Positions 35,932-45,064 of a stretch of 64,000 nucleotides of DNA are shown here, piece after piece. The stretch covers positions 1-64,000 of the forward strand of contig JAUCSE010000022.1 in the NCBI GenBank assembly GCA_030445275.1, read 5' to 3'. A program made the translations under genes and the position numbers. How positions within the stretch are numbered: the stretch's first letter is position 1; each line of letters starts with the position of its first letter. The stretch comes from Mucilaginibacter sp. (lineage in GTDB: Bacteria; Bacteroidota; Bacteroidia; Sphingobacteriales; Sphingobacteriaceae). Below the pieces are notes generated by a model. The model was given only the letters and a program-made list of their open reading frames with translations, ran no database searches and was not told the DNA's origin.

Positions 35932-36489
35932 TTACTTTTGAATTAACCTCAACGTGCTCTTAGCTGCCGACCTCATGCCGGCACTTCGATCGTACATAAA
36001 TATCTTTAGCTGGCCTTCCAACTCTTCTGCAATCCAGTCGTATCGGTCTTTTAAATTAAAAAGCGCCTTACCTGCAAAAGCTTTAACGGCCACTTTAACT
36101 TTGGGGGCAATCATCCAGGCAAAAAGTTGTTCAACCACTGGTTCCAGATCAATAGTTTGAAGTTTTAGCCTAACGGATGCCGGCGATGTGGTATCAGTCA
36201 TGTGCATGATCAGTTTAGTATAATGCCTCATACAGCTGGGATTGCTAACCTCCTTAAAACGGGACACGAAGTATTTCAGATCGTTAAGATAATTTTCCGG
36301 ATGTTTCAAAAACATATTTTCTAATATCCAAACCGCCCGGAAGCCAATTACCTTATCCGGATGAAAAGTAATATCTATCAAATGGTGCAAAGCAAAATGC
36401 CGCTCCTCTAAAATACGACTTAACTTTAACACTTTGGTTTTGCCCAATGTGCGCGATAATTCTTCGATAAGTTGTTGTTCGGTAAGCAT
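35932..36489 (-). CDS. Helical (HEAT-like) protein of unknown function
   Basis: A 185-residue all-helical protein with no signal peptide or membrane segment. Helix pairs such as VIGFRAVWILENMFLKHPEN, VAVKAFAGKALFNLKDRYDW and MRSAAKSTLRLIQK resemble degenerate HEAT repeats. I do not recognise a named family. It is divergent from the M16 peptidase gene and convergent with the acidic small gene, with which it shares a terminator. Confidence 0.6.
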   Translation of the reverse strand: MLTEQQLIEELSRTLGKTKVLKLSRILEERHFALHHLIDITFHPDKVIGFRAVWILENMFLKHPENYLNDLKYFVSRFKEVSNPSCMRHYTKLIMHMTDTTSPASVRLKLQTIDLEPVVEQLFAWMIAPKVKVAVKAFAGKALFNLKDRYDWIAEELEGQLKIFMYDRSAGMRSAAKSTLRLIQK

Positions 36490-36656
36490 AGCCTATCAAA
36501 TTTAAGGTTTTTATGATGATGAAAAATACATTCCTGGTCTTAAAATGATTGTTTTTTACCAGCTGTTTTTAGGCTTTTTGCAAATTATATCCGGCAATTA
36601 CATACACCCAAACGTAAAAATTATACCTTTACCCGTTTTAAAACTGAAAACTGTAC

Positions 36657-37913
36657 ATGGTAAAGTTTAATAGATTTACACTGGATAACGGCCTTCGGGT
36701 TATTGTTCACGAAGATAATACCACACCAATGGCGGTGCTTAACATATTGTATGATGTAGGCGCGCGCGACGAAAACCCCGAACAAACCGGTTTTGCTCAT
36801 TTATTTGAACACCTGATGTTTGGTGGATCGGTAAATATACCCAGCTATGATGAGCCACTGCAAAGAGTGGGTGGCGAAAACAATGCATTCACCAGTAACG
36901 ATATCACCAATTATTATATCACCCTGCCATCGGCCAATATCGAAACCGCTTTTTGGTTAGAGAGCGACCGCATGCTGAGCCTTGCCTTTAGCGAGAAAAG
37001 CCTGGAAGTGCAGCGTAATGTAGTGATTGAAGAGTTTAAACAACGTTACTTGAATCAACCTTATGGCGACGTTTGGTTAAAGCTGCGCCCGCTGGTATAT
37101 AAGCAGCACTCGTACCGCTGGGCCACCATAGGCAAAACCATTAAGCATATTGAAGATGCCCGTATTGAAGATGTAAAGGCATTTTTTAAAAAGCATTATA
37201 CCCCGCAAAATGCCATTATGGTAGTTGGGGGCGATGTGAAACTGGAGCAGGTAAAGCAACTGGCCGAAAAGTGGTTTGCGCCAATTCCTGCCGGTGAAAA
37301 GTACCTCCGCAATCTGCCGCAGGAGCCTGAGCAACATGAGGAGCGCCGTGAAACGGTTACCGCCAAAGTACCATTGAATGATGTATACATAGCCTTCCAA
37401 ATGGGAGCCAGGCTGGATGACGATTTTTATGCCGTGGAACTGTTGTCTGATGTGCTTTCACGTGGTAACTCATCACGTTTGTACCGTAGTTTGGTACAGG
37501 ACAGGCAGATATTCAGTGAGGTACATGCCTATATAACCAGCAGTTTGGATAAAGGTATGTTTGTGTTGGAAGGCAAGCCACTCGAAAATATCAGTATTGA
37601 GCAGGCCGAAGCCGCCTTATGGGATGAGCTGGAGAAAGTTAAAAGCGAGGAAATTCCTGCTGATGAGCTGACCAAGGTGCAAAACAAAACAGAATCGACC
37701 ATGGTATTTGCCGAAATGTCATTATTGGATAAGGCCATGAACCTGGCATCGTTCGAGTTATTAGGTGATGCCGAGATGCTGAACCAGGAAACCTCGAAAT
37801 ACCTGGAGGTAACTACAGGCCAGATAAAAGAGGTAGCCAATAAAATATTCAGGAGGGATAATTCATCAACCCTGGTTTATCTGGCCGAGAAAACAGAATC
37901 AGCATTAGCTTAA
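36657..37913 (+). CDS. M16 family zinc metalloprotease, catalytic subunit
   Basis: A 418-residue M16B-type peptidase. The inverted zinc motif HxxEH is present as H48-L-F-E51-H52, and the second glutamate lies in RNVVIEEFKQ about 75 residues later. The domain then runs through the usual M16 N and C halves (AIMVVGGDVKLEQVKQLAEK, SRGNSSRLYRSLVQDRQIF). No signal peptide is present, so it is likely cytoplasmic. The next gene encodes a non-catalytic M16 subunit, so the two probably form a heterodimer that degrades peptides, as in other bacterial and mitochondrial M16 pairs. Confidence 0.92.
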   Translation: MVKFNRFTLDNGLRVIVHEDNTTPMAVLNILYDVGARDENPEQTGFAHLFEHLMFGGSVNIPSYDEPLQRVGGENNAFTSNDITNYYITLPSANIETAFWLESDRMLSLAFSEKSLEVQRNVVIEEFKQRYLNQPYGDVWLKLRPLVYKQHSYRWATIGKTIKHIEDARIEDVKAFFKKHYTPQNAIMVVGGDVKLEQVKQLAEKWFAPIPAGEKYLRNLPQEPEQHEERRETVTAKVPLNDVYIAFQMGARLDDDFYAVELLSDVLSRGNSSRLYRSLVQDRQIFSEVHAYITSSLDKGMFVLEGKPLENISIEQAEAALWDELEKVKSEEIPADELTKVQNKTESTMVFAEMSLLDKAMNLASFELLGDAEMLNQETSKYLEVTTGQIKEVANKIFRRDNSSTLVYLAEKTESALA

Positions 37914-37916
37914 AAA

Positions 37917-38029
37917 ATATCAGAATCAGAATTTACAGGATTAATGAATTTACAGAATAATTGAGTTTTGTTTAATCCGGTGAATTTTCAAATTCAGTAG
38001 ATTCTGATTTCAGACAAAAATTAAAAAAC
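37917..38029. repeat. Word-type intergenic palindrome (CAGAATCAGAATTTACAGG vocabulary)
   Basis: Between the two M16 genes. The left arm (CAGAATCAGAATTTACAGG, ATTAATGAATTTACAGAATA) is complemented by the right arm (TAATCCGGTGAATTTTC, AAATTCAGTAGATTCTG). It lies inside a likely operon, so it does not fully terminate transcription, or the second gene has its own start. Confidence 0.6.
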
Positions 38030-39307
38030 ATGATCGACAGAAAATTAGCCCCCGATTTTAAGGCTATTGATAATATAAACCTGATTAGGCCCGAATATAA
38101 AAAGCTGGACAATGGCTGTAATGTATATTGCTTTAACTCGGGCGACCAGGAACTGGTACGTATTGAGTGGGTATTTAACAACCTGCGTTTTGATCCGGCA
38201 AAACCGCTGCTTAACATGGCGGTTAATACCATGCTTACCGAGGGTACCAGCACTTTAACAGCTGCTCAAATTGCTGATAAAATTGACTTTTACGGAGCCT
38301 TTTTACAAGTTGATTACGCGTATGAGAATTCGCAGGTTACCTTGTATAGCCTTAACAAGCATTTGCCTCATACGTTGCCGGTTGTTTTGGATATTCTTAC
38401 CGATTCAGTATTCCCCGAAAAGGAGCTGGAAACATTTAAGCGTAATCAGCAGCAAAAGCTGCAGGTAAGTCTTCAAAAAAACGACGTTGTTGCCCGCCGC
38501 GATTTTAATAAAGCTATATACGGCAATACCATTTATGGTTTAGGTGCAACCTTTGATAACTATAAAAGCTTGCAGCGCGATGATCTGTTGGCACATTTTA
38601 AACAAATGTATCAGCCATCAAACTGTACGCTGATCATAGCAGGTAAAATTGAGCCCGATACCTTAACACTGATCAAAGATACGTTTGATAAAAGCTGGAC
38701 AAACGGTAGCATTCCGGCAAATGTCTCCCAACCTGATATACAGCCCGCCAAAGAACTATTTTATTTTACCGAGAAGCCGGATGCGCTGCAATCGGCCATC
38801 AGGATTGGTTTGCCGGTAATAAACCGTAACCATCCCGATTTTCAGCCCCTGCAGGTGTTAAATACGGTTCTGGGGGGGTATTTTGGTTCGAGATTAATGG
38901 CTAATATCCGCGAGGATAAGGGTTATACATATGGTATAGGCTCAGGCCTGGGTTCATTTAAACAAGGCGGATCATTCTTTATAGCAACAGAAGTTGGAGC
39001 CGATGTGTGCAAAGCGGCCATCAACGAAATTGAGAAAGAGGTCAATTTGCTGAAAACTGAACTGGTACCTAACGAAGAATTATCCCTGGTGCGTAACTTT
39101 ATGCTGGGTTCGTTATTGGGCAGTCTGGAGAATGTTTTTTCGCATGCTGATAAGTTTAAAAGTATTTATTTTGCGGGCCTTGATTATGATTATTACGACA
39201 GGTACGCCCTAACAGTAAAAAACATAACCTCAGCCAAACTAAAAGAACTGGCCAATACCTACTTTAATTTTGACCAGTTTTATAAAGTTATTGTAGGGAA
39301 ATATTAG
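38030..39307 (+). CDS. M16 family peptidase, non-catalytic subunit
   Basis: A 425-residue M16 homologue without the zinc site: the region expected to hold HxxEH reads NMAVNTMLTEGT. It keeps the C-terminal Arg/Tyr motif ANIREDKGYTYGIGSGLGSF that completes the active site of the partner in heterodimeric M16 enzymes. That division of labour (zinc in one subunit, R/Y in the other) fits the gene just upstream. The length is matched to the partner (425 against 418). It has no signal peptide. Confidence 0.9.
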   Translation: MIDRKLAPDFKAIDNINLIRPEYKKLDNGCNVYCFNSGDQELVRIEWVFNNLRFDPAKPLLNMAVNTMLTEGTSTLTAAQIADKIDFYGAFLQVDYAYENSQVTLYSLNKHLPHTLPVVLDILTDSVFPEKELETFKRNQQQKLQVSLQKNDVVARRDFNKAIYGNTIYGLGATFDNYKSLQRDDLLAHFKQMYQPSNCTLIIAGKIEPDTLTLIKDTFDKSWTNGSIPANVSQPDIQPAKELFYFTEKPDALQSAIRIGLPVINRNHPDFQPLQVLNTVLGGYFGSRLMANIREDKGYTYGIGSGLGSFKQGGSFFIATEVGADVCKAAINEIEKEVNLLKTELVPNEELSLVRNFMLGSLLGSLENVFSHADKFKSIYFAGLDYDYYDRYALTVKNITSAKLKELANTYFNFDQFYKVIVGKY

Positions 39308-39320
39308 GATTTACCTTCAC

Positions 39321-39411
39321 CGCGCGTCATTGCGAACGTAGTGTGGCAATCCCCAACTTACAGAGTGGCTCTGTATAGTTAGGGATTGCTTCGTGCCTCG
39401 CAATGACGCGC
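39321..39411. repeat. GTCATTGCG-type palindromic element, copy 5 (mixed arms)
   Basis: The left arm GCGCGTCATTGCGAACGTAG followed by TGTGGCAATCCCC is the TAGCGTGGC-like variant. The right arm GGGATTGCTTCGTGCCTCGC (then AATGACGCGC) is the GAACGAAGC variant. The arms are thus of two subtypes in one element, unlike copies 1-3. Confidence 0.75.
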
Positions 39412-39515
39412 TTTTTATAATGTGGCATTCCCAATTCAATTATCATCAAAAGGCAATTTTCACTGCACCTTTAAATAAATCCAAAATCGGACTTTCGAAA
39501 TCCGAAATAAAAAGG

Positions 39516-39523
39516 TAGCTTTG
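39516..39523 (+). promoter_or_regulatory. Candidate -7 box for guaB (TAGCTTTG)
   Basis: An exact TAnnTTTG match 35 nt upstream of the guaB ATG. A near-match TTC sits at the right distance for -33, so the upstream box is weak. Confidence 0.45.
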
Positions 39524-39558
39524 CCCGGCAAATAATAACTCCAAAATAATTATTTGCT

Positions 39559-41028
39559 ATGCAGTTAGACCCATCAAAGTTTGTTGCCGAAGGATTAACC
39601 TACGACGACGTTTTACTACTCCCGGCTTATTCAGAAGTTTTACCGCGCGAAGTTAATACCAGTACTTTTTTAACAAAAAGCATCCGGTTAAACATCCCGA
39701 TCATATCTGCCGCTATGGATACCGTTACCGAAGCTGGCTTGGCTATTGCCATTGCCCAGGCAGGTGGTATTGGCATGCTGCATAAAAATATGACCATACA
39801 GGCCCAGGCCGATGAAGTGCGCAAGGTTAAACGCTCTGAAAGTGGCATGATCCAGGATCCGATAACCTTGCTGGAAGATGCTTTACTTTCTGATGCCTTC
39901 CAGATCATGAAAGAATATAGTATTGGCGGTATCCCGGTAATTGATGCAGAGCATAAATTGAAAGGGATCATTACCAACCGCGATCTGCGTTTTCAAAAAG
40001 ATATGACTGTACCGGTTAGCGAGGTAATGACTAAAACCAACCTGATCCTGGCACCTGAAGGTACTACATTGACAGAAGCTGCTGCTATATTACAGGGAAA
40101 TAAGATTGAAAAACTACCTGTTGTAAATAAAGCCGGTAAACTGGTTGGCTTAATTACCTACAAAGACATACAAAAGGTTAAAAACTTCCCCAATGCCTGT
40201 AAAGACGAATTTGGTCGTTTACGTGTGGGGGCTGCAGTAGGTGTTGCTGCTGATAATATTGATCGCGTTACCGCCCTGGTTAATGCCGGTGTTGATGTGG
40301 TTACTGTTGATACTGCTCACGGCCATTCAAAAGGAGTTATTGATATGGTTAAGGCGGTTAAAAAATTATATCCAAACCTGCAGGTTATTGCCGGTAATAT
40401 TGCTACCGGTGATGCTGCCAAAGCTCTGGCCGATGCTGGCGCTGACGCGGTTAAAGTAGGTATTGGTCCGGGTTCTATCTGTACTACCCGTATTATTGCA
40501 GGTGTCGGTGTTCCGCAGCTTTATGCCGTTTACGAGTGCGCTAAAGCATTGGAAGGTCGTGGTATCCCGGTTATTGCCGATGGAGGTATTAAACAAACGG
40601 GCGATATTGTTAAGGCTATTGCAGCAGGTGCAAGCTCGATTATGGCAGGTTCATTATTTGCCGGGGTTGAAGAATCGCCAGGCGAAACTATTATATACGA
40701 AGGCCGTAAATTTAAATCATACCGTGGTATGGGTTCGGTTGAGGCCATGGCAAAGGGTTCAAAAGACCGTTACTTTCAAGACGAAACCGATGTGGTAACC
40801 AAACTGGTTCCCGAAGGTATTGTTGGTCGCGTTCCGTTTAAAGGCAACATGGCCGAAGTGATATTTCAATACATCGGTGGTTTACGTGCCGGTATGCACT
40901 ACTGTGGTGCCGCCAACATCGAGGATCTGCAAAGAGCAAAATTTGTTCGCATCACCGCTGCAGGTATGAGAGAGAGCCATCCGCATGATATTACTATTAC
41001 TAAAGAAGCACCTAATTATACGAGGTAA
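39559..41028 (+). CDS. guaB: Inosine-5'-monophosphate dehydrogenase
   Basis: A 489-residue IMPDH, a (beta/alpha)8 barrel interrupted by two CBS domains (about residues 95-205, [20 protein letters not shown] and [19 protein letters not shown]). The catalytic loop [20 protein letters not shown] places the nucleophile at C308, and the flap region [19 protein letters not shown] is present. It oxidises IMP to XMP with NAD, the committed step to GMP. The length is standard. It starts at an ATG after an A-rich leader and is monocistronic. Confidence 0.97.
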   Translation: MQLDPSKFVAEGLTYDDVLLLPAYSEVLPREVNTSTFLTKSIRLNIPIISAAMDTVTEAGLAIAIAQAGGIGMLHKNMTIQAQADEVRKVKRSESGMIQDPITLLEDALLSDAFQIMKEYSIGGIPVIDAEHKLKGIITNRDLRFQKDMTVPVSEVMTKTNLILAPEGTTLTEAAAILQGNKIEKLPVVNKAGKLVGLITYKDIQKVKNFPNACKDEFGRLRVGAAVGVAADNIDRVTALVNAGVDVVTVDTAHGHSKGVIDMVKAVKKLYPNLQVIAGNIATGDAAKALADAGADAVKVGIGPGSICTTRIIAGVGVPQLYAVYECAKALEGRGIPVIADGGIKQTGDIVKAIAAGASSIMAGSLFAGVEESPGETIIYEGRKFKSYRGMGSVEAMAKGSKDRYFQDETDVVTKLVPEGIVGRVPFKGNMAEVIFQYIGGLRAGMHYCGAANIEDLQRAKFVRITAAGMRESHPHDITITKEAPNYTR

Positions 41029-41030
41029 GT

Positions 41031-41125
41031 TTTTTAGTTGATTAGGTTGATTGAGTTGATTAGGTTTTCAGTCAACTCAATCAACCTAATCTAACTGAAT
41101 CAATAACTCAATCAACCTTACCAAT
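41031..41125. repeat. Word-type intergenic palindrome (GGTTGATTGAGTTGATTA vocabulary)
   Basis: The left arm repeats TTGATTAGG/TTGATTGAG; the right arm repeats CCTAATC/CTCAATCAA. It is the clearest example of the class: each arm is a run of 9-nt quasi-repeats and the two arms are complementary over about 30 nt. It fills the spacer between guaB and the LOG-family gene. Confidence 0.7.
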
Positions 41126-41127
41126 CC

Positions 41128-41712
41128 ATGAGATCTATCTGCGTATTCTGCGGTGCCAACTTTAATGGCGACCCTGTATTAAAACAAGCTGTTGAGCAAC
41201 TGGCCGAAGTAATGGTAAGCCGTGATATTACCCTGGTGTATGGTGGCGGCAAGGTTGGAATAATGGGTTTACTGGCCGATGCTGTTTTAAAATACGGCGG
41301 TAAAGCTATCGGAATAATCCCCCAATTTTTGATGGATAAAGAGGTTGGCCATACTGGTTTAACCGAACTGCATATTGTTGAAAATATGCACCAGCGCAAG
41401 CAAATGATGAGCGATCTTTGCGATGCCATTATTACCCTGCCAGGTGGTATAGGTACCCTCGAGGAGTTTTTTGAGGTATTAACCTGGCTGCAGTTGGGCC
41501 TGCATAACCACCCGATAGGTTTATTGAATGTAAACGGCTATTATGATTTCCTGCTGAAACAACTGGATGTTATGGTGGAGCAAAAGTTCATGAAACCCGT
41601 TAACCGCGATCTGGTGATCACCTCTGGCGATCCTGTTGAACTGGTTAACCTGCTGGATAACTTCGATGTGAAACCAGATGAGGTTTGGTTCAAAGACAGA
41701 AACCTTACTTAA
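41128..41712 (+). CDS. LOG family protein (TIGR00730), possible cytokinin-type nucleotide hydrolase
   Basis: A 194-residue Rossmann-fold protein. It has the LOG/TIGR00730 signature: SICVFCGANFNGDPVLKQAV at the start, VYGGGKVGIMGLLADAVL, and PGGIGTLEEFFEVLTWLQLG. Characterised members are phosphoribohydrolases that release bases from nucleotide 5'-monophosphates. PGGxGTxxE is intact, so it is likely active. Its substrate in this organism is unknown. A cupin gene follows on the opposite strand. Confidence 0.9.
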   Translation: MRSICVFCGANFNGDPVLKQAVEQLAEVMVSRDITLVYGGGKVGIMGLLADAVLKYGGKAIGIIPQFLMDKEVGHTGLTELHIVENMHQRKQMMSDLCDAIITLPGGIGTLEEFFEVLTWLQLGLHNHPIGLLNVNGYYDFLLKQLDVMVEQKFMKPVNRDLVITSGDPVELVNLLDNFDVKPDEVWFKDRNLT

Positions 41713-41717
41713 GGGAA

Positions 41718-41816
41718 TAAGATGTGCAGATGTGCGGATTTCAGATGTGCAAATGAAGAAATCAAAACATTTAAAATTTGCACATCTGCATATTTGCACA
41801 TCTGAAATCTACACAT
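41718..41816. repeat. Word-type intergenic palindrome (GATGTGCAGATGTGCGG vocabulary)
   Basis: Between the convergent LOG-family and cupin genes. The left arm GATGTGCAGATGTGCGGATT plus TCAGATGTGCAAATGAAG is complementary to the right arm TTTGCACATCTGCATATTTG plus CACATCTGAAATC. Same family as 13180 and 17254. Confidence 0.7.
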
Positions 41817-42134
41817 CTATTCCCCGCCCTCGGGGCCATAAAAAATAACCCAGGTGGCAAAATCATCGGTAAAGTTTTCAAAGCGGTGCTCTACGCCGGC
41901 TTTTACAAATAGCACGTCGCCTTGTTGAAAGGTAGTGCGTACCCCATCGTTTACAAATTCGCCATACCCGCTAATGATCATATAAAGCTCGTCCTGCAGA
42001 TGCGGGGTTTGCGGATCAATATTTACAGGTCTGTATATTTCAACCGACATGCTGCCGTGTTGTATTACCTTAATAAATAAATTTCCGGGTTTATCACTTA
42101 AATGTTGAAGCGCTTTTATTACTGATGATTGCAT
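41817..42134 (-). CDS. Small single-domain cupin protein
   Basis: A 105-residue cupin. The first cupin motif region reads PQTPHLQDELYMIISGYGEF, followed by GDVLFVKAGVEHRFENFTDD, with metal-ligand candidates H, E and H. The fold suggests a metal-binding barrel, often a small dioxygenase, isomerase or sensor. Context does not show the substrate. The length fits single cupins. Confidence 0.8.
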   Translation of the reverse strand: MQSSVIKALQHLSDKPGNLFIKVIQHGSMSVEIYRPVNIDPQTPHLQDELYMIISGYGEFVNDGVRTTFQQGDVLFVKAGVEHRFENFTDDFATWVIFYGPEGGE

Positions 42135-42148
42135 CTTTAGATGTATTG

Positions 42149-42268
42149 TTATGAGTTTTGAGTGGTCAGTTATGAGTAATGAGTTTTGAGTTTAGGATTG
42201 AAAGTAATGTTGTTCTCAGTTACTTTGTTTGGTAACTCAAAATTCATTACTCAAAACTCACCATTTAC
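42149..42268. repeat. Word-type intergenic palindrome (ATGAGTTTTGAGT vocabulary)
   Basis: Upstream of the cupin gene and downstream of the papain-like gene. The left arm repeats ATGAGTTTTGAG/ATGAGTAATGAG and the right arm the complements AACTCAAAATTCATTACTC. Same vocabulary as 1079-1199. Confidence 0.65.
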
Positions 42269-42277
42269 TAATAAAAA

Positions 42278-43048
42278 CTACGCCACCTGGCTAATGGTCC
42301 AAAAGTCGTCGGCCAAATCGGTGTTGGTAATATAGTCATAAGGCATGTAGAAATATCCTTTGAGTCCCCAGCTATCCCCCCAGCTATTACGTACAATAAA
42401 GGCTTTCTTTGAGTCATCATAACCAACGGCCAGTACCGCATGGCCGCCTATTACGCTTTCTGTTGGAGTAGGCATAGTTAATACACCACTTTTAGCTACA
42501 GCATCGCCTTCAAAACTCTGGTATGCAGTAAAGCCAAAAACAAATGGATTACCACTTGCAAGGCAGGTTTTTAGTTCGCCTATGGCGGTATTATTTAAAC
42601 GGGTATATTGTATGGCCAGATTTGCCTTGGCTTTAGTATATAAAGTTGTAGTTGGTTTTTGGGCAAATTTGGTAATATTATATGGCCAAAGCGTTTCATC
42701 ACAAACGCCTAAGGTAGCTACTGATTTAATTCCATCCCGTAGCTGAGCACCACTATCATCTTTAACATGGCCTTCCAAAACCCGTTCATTATAATAAATA
42801 AACAACCTTGACGGGGTAAATACCGGCAATTTTTGTTTCATCAGTTCAAACTGGAAAGCTCCGGCGATGGCATTTGCGGTACATGAGCCTAATGATCCCT
42901 GGTTATAAACCGGAGGGCACTGGGCACGCATATCAACCAGTGGTGGAACGGGTTTTGCCAATGCAGCCTGCCGTACAATGGCATATCGAAGGTCGCGGTG
43001 ATCGGGCAGGTCTGGTAGCCAGCCGTAATGTTTGGTTTGTTGTATCAT
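42278..43048 (-). CDS. C1 (papain-like) cysteine protease
   Basis: A 256-residue papain-fold protein. The catalytic cysteine is C56 in NQGSLGSCTANAIAGAFQFE, the histidine lies near 203 in GGHAVLAVGYDD, and the asparagine near 220 in VRNSWGDSWGLKGYFYMPY. The glutamine of the oxyanion hole is in YNQG. There is no signal peptide, and only a short N-terminal part (DLPDHRDLRY) precedes the mature domain, so it lacks the long inhibitory propeptide of eukaryotic papains. Probably cytoplasmic. The substrate is unknown. Confidence 0.9.
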   Translation of the reverse strand: MIQQTKHYGWLPDLPDHRDLRYAIVRQAALAKPVPPLVDMRAQCPPVYNQGSLGSCTANAIAGAFQFELMKQKLPVFTPSRLFIYYNERVLEGHVKDDSGAQLRDGIKSVATLGVCDETLWPYNITKFAQKPTTTLYTKAKANLAIQYTRLNNTAIGELKTCLASGNPFVFGFTAYQSFEGDAVAKSGVLTMPTPTESVIGGHAVLAVGYDDSKKAFIVRNSWGDSWGLKGYFYMPYDYITNTDLADDFWTISQVA

Positions 43049-43183
43049 AAGGGATAAAAAATTAATTATGCGATAAAGTTATGTGGTTTAAGTATAATTT
43101 GCCTGCGTGTTTTTACGCGATTTGATGCGTGCTGTCACCTAAATGTTAAACCCAATGATAATTGGTTGGTAATGCCGGGAGCG

Positions 43184-43215
43184 TTGATATATAGGTGCAA
43201 AATTCATTAGCTTTG
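43184..43215 (+). promoter_or_regulatory. Promoter of the carboxyltransferase gene
   Basis: TTG (43184-43186), a 21-nt spacer, then TAGCTTTG (43208-43215), an exact -7 box. The start codon at 43261 gives a leader of about 40 nt. Confidence 0.6.
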
Positions 43216-43260
43216 CCTCCTGTAAATTTTCCTAAATTACATTTCCTATCAAAACCAATT

Positions 43261-44889
43261 ATGGATATCGGATTCAATATCAATGAAGATATAAACAAAC
43301 AGCTTGTTTATGAGCTGAACATCAGGCTCAAAAAAGTGCACGAAGGCGGCGGCGAAAAAGCAGCCGCGAAACAAAAAGAAAAAGGAAAAATGCTGGCCCG
43401 CGAACGGGTAGCCTACCTGATTGATAACGACAAGCCCTGGCTTGAACTAGGCGCTTTTACCGCCGATGGTATGTATGCAGAACACGGCGGCTGTCCATCG
43501 GGCGGAGTGGTATGCGGCATTGGTTATGTTTCAGGCAGGCAATGTGTAGTAGTGGCTAATGATGCCACGGTAAAGGCAGGGGCCTGGTTCCCGATAACTG
43601 CAAAGAAAAACCTGCGCGCCCAGGAAATAGCCATGGAAAACCGTTTGCCCATCATTTACCTCGTTGATTCGGCAGGGGTGTATTTGCCCTTGCAGGATGA
43701 GATATTTCCGGATAAGGAGCATTTCGGTCGTATATTCCGCAACAATGCCATCATGAGCAGTATGGGCATCGTCCAGATCTCTGCTATTATGGGCTCATGC
43801 GTAGCCGGCGGGGCTTATCTGCCTATTATGAGCGATGAAGCTATGATTGTTGAAGGCACAGGTTCCGTCTTTTTGGCTGGCTCATACCTCGTAAAATCGG
43901 CGATTGGCGAGGATGTGGATAACGAAACCCTTGGCGGAGCAACCACGCATTGCGAAATATCGGGTGTTACCGATTATAAACAACCAAATGATCAGACTTG
44001 TCTGGATTCTATCCGTAACATCATGAGCATGGTGGGCGATTATAATAAAGCCGGGTTTGATCGCATCAAACCGTCAGTGCCAAAACTTAATGAAAAGGAT
44101 ATTTATGGCATATTGCCCGATAACCGCGAAAAGGCCTATGACATGAGGGAGATCATTTTGCGTTTGCTGGATGATTCGGCTTTTGAGGAATACAAGGAAG
44201 GTTATGGTCAATCTATTATTTGCGGCCTGGGCCGTATTGATGGTTGGGCCGTGGGTATTGTGGCCAATCAGCGTAAGGTGATCAAATCAAAAAAAGGAGA
44301 GATGCAGTTTGGCGGTGTGATCTATTCCGATTCGGCTGATAAAGCCACTCGCTTTATCATGAACTGCAATCAGAAAAAGATCCCATTGGTGTTCTTACAG
44401 GATGTTACCGGCTTTATGGTAGGCAGCCGGTCTGAGCAGGGCGGCATTATTAAAGACGGTGCAAAAATGGTGAACGCGGTAGCCAATTCTGTGGTGCCAA
44501 AGTTTACCATTGTAATAGGTAATTCATACGGTGCAGGCAACTATGCCATGTGCGGTAAGGCTTATGACCCGCGACTGATCTACGCGTGGCCATCAGCAAA
44601 AATAGCTGTAATGGGCGGCGGACAAGCGGCTAAAACCCTGGTGCAAATACAGGCCGCCGGATTAAAGGCTAAAGGCGAAGTAGTTGACCAGGTAAAAGAG
44701 GCCGAACTGTTGAAACAAATAACAGATCGTTACAACTCCCAAACCACCCCATACTATGCCGCGGCCAGACTTTGGGTTGATGGTATTATTGATCCGCTGG
44801 AAACCCGCAAGGTAATATCTATGGGTATTGAAGCCGCAAACCATGCACCTATTGAAAAAGCGTTTAATGTTGGGGTGATACAGACGTAG
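43261..44889 (+). CDS. Acyl-CoA carboxylase, beta (carboxyltransferase) subunit
   Basis: A 542-residue carboxyltransferase from ATG 43261. The N-terminal half shows ARERVAYLIDNDKPWLELGA, CGIGYVSGRQCVVVANDATV and IYLVDSAGVYLPLQDEIFPD. The C-terminal half has GEMQFGGVIYSDSADKATRF, FLQDVTGFMVGSRSEQGGII and GNSYGAGNYAMCGKAYDPRL. It transfers CO2 from carboxybiotin to an acyl-CoA. The pattern fits methylcrotonyl- or propionyl-CoA carboxylase beta chains, and the FLQDVTGFMVG form leans to the methylcrotonyl type. No biotin carboxylase gene adjoins. An upstream in-frame TTG at 43195 lies within the promoter and is rejected. Confidence 0.9.
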   Translation: MDIGFNINEDINKQLVYELNIRLKKVHEGGGEKAAAKQKEKGKMLARERVAYLIDNDKPWLELGAFTADGMYAEHGGCPSGGVVCGIGYVSGRQCVVVANDATVKAGAWFPITAKKNLRAQEIAMENRLPIIYLVDSAGVYLPLQDEIFPDKEHFGRIFRNNAIMSSMGIVQISAIMGSCVAGGAYLPIMSDEAMIVEGTGSVFLAGSYLVKSAIGEDVDNETLGGATTHCEISGVTDYKQPNDQTCLDSIRNIMSMVGDYNKAGFDRIKPSVPKLNEKDIYGILPDNREKAYDMREIILRLLDDSAFEEYKEGYGQSIICGLGRIDGWAVGIVANQRKVIKSKKGEMQFGGVIYSDSADKATRFIMNCNQKKIPLVFLQDVTGFMVGSRSEQGGIIKDGAKMVNAVANSVVPKFTIVIGNSYGAGNYAMCGKAYDPRLIYAWPSAKIAVMGGGQAAKTLVQIQAAGLKAKGEVVDQVKEAELLKQITDRYNSQTTPYYAAARLWVDGIIDPLETRKVISMGIEAANHAPIEKAFNVGVIQT

Positions 44890-44938
44890 GGGAAGAAGGA
44901 CAAAAGATAAAGGATAAAAGAGCAAGGACAAAGTTTTC
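44889..44938. repeat. Half-copy of the GGACAAAAGATAAAGG word repeat
   Basis: GGACAAAAGATAAAGGATAA and GAGCAAGGACAAAG directly after the carboxyltransferase stop, with no complementary arm. Same vocabulary as 3278-3360 and 9715. Confidence 0.5.
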
Positions 44939-44940
44939 AT

Positions 44941-45036
44941 TATGTCATTGCGAGGAGGAACGACGAAGCAATCGCGAATTATTCATATATTCACTCTGTA
45001 TGTTCGCGATTGCCACGCTGCACTCGCAATGACATA
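44941..45036. repeat. GTCATTGCGAGG-type palindromic element, copy 6
   Basis: The outer arms TATGTCATTGCGAG and CTCGCAATGACATA pair, as do inner GCAATCGCGAA/TTCGCGATTGC. Here the inner stem is CGCGAA rather than CCCC, again changed on both sides. It lies just upstream of the dipeptidase gene, and its plus frame is open into that gene. Confidence 0.75.
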
Positions 45037-45064
45037 TCTTTTAATCCAAAATCAATGGTCACTC

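Noticed and set aside
44942..45064. N-terminal extension of the dipeptidase
   Set aside because: It is the translation of a GTCATTGCG palindrome; the signal peptide begins at 45065.
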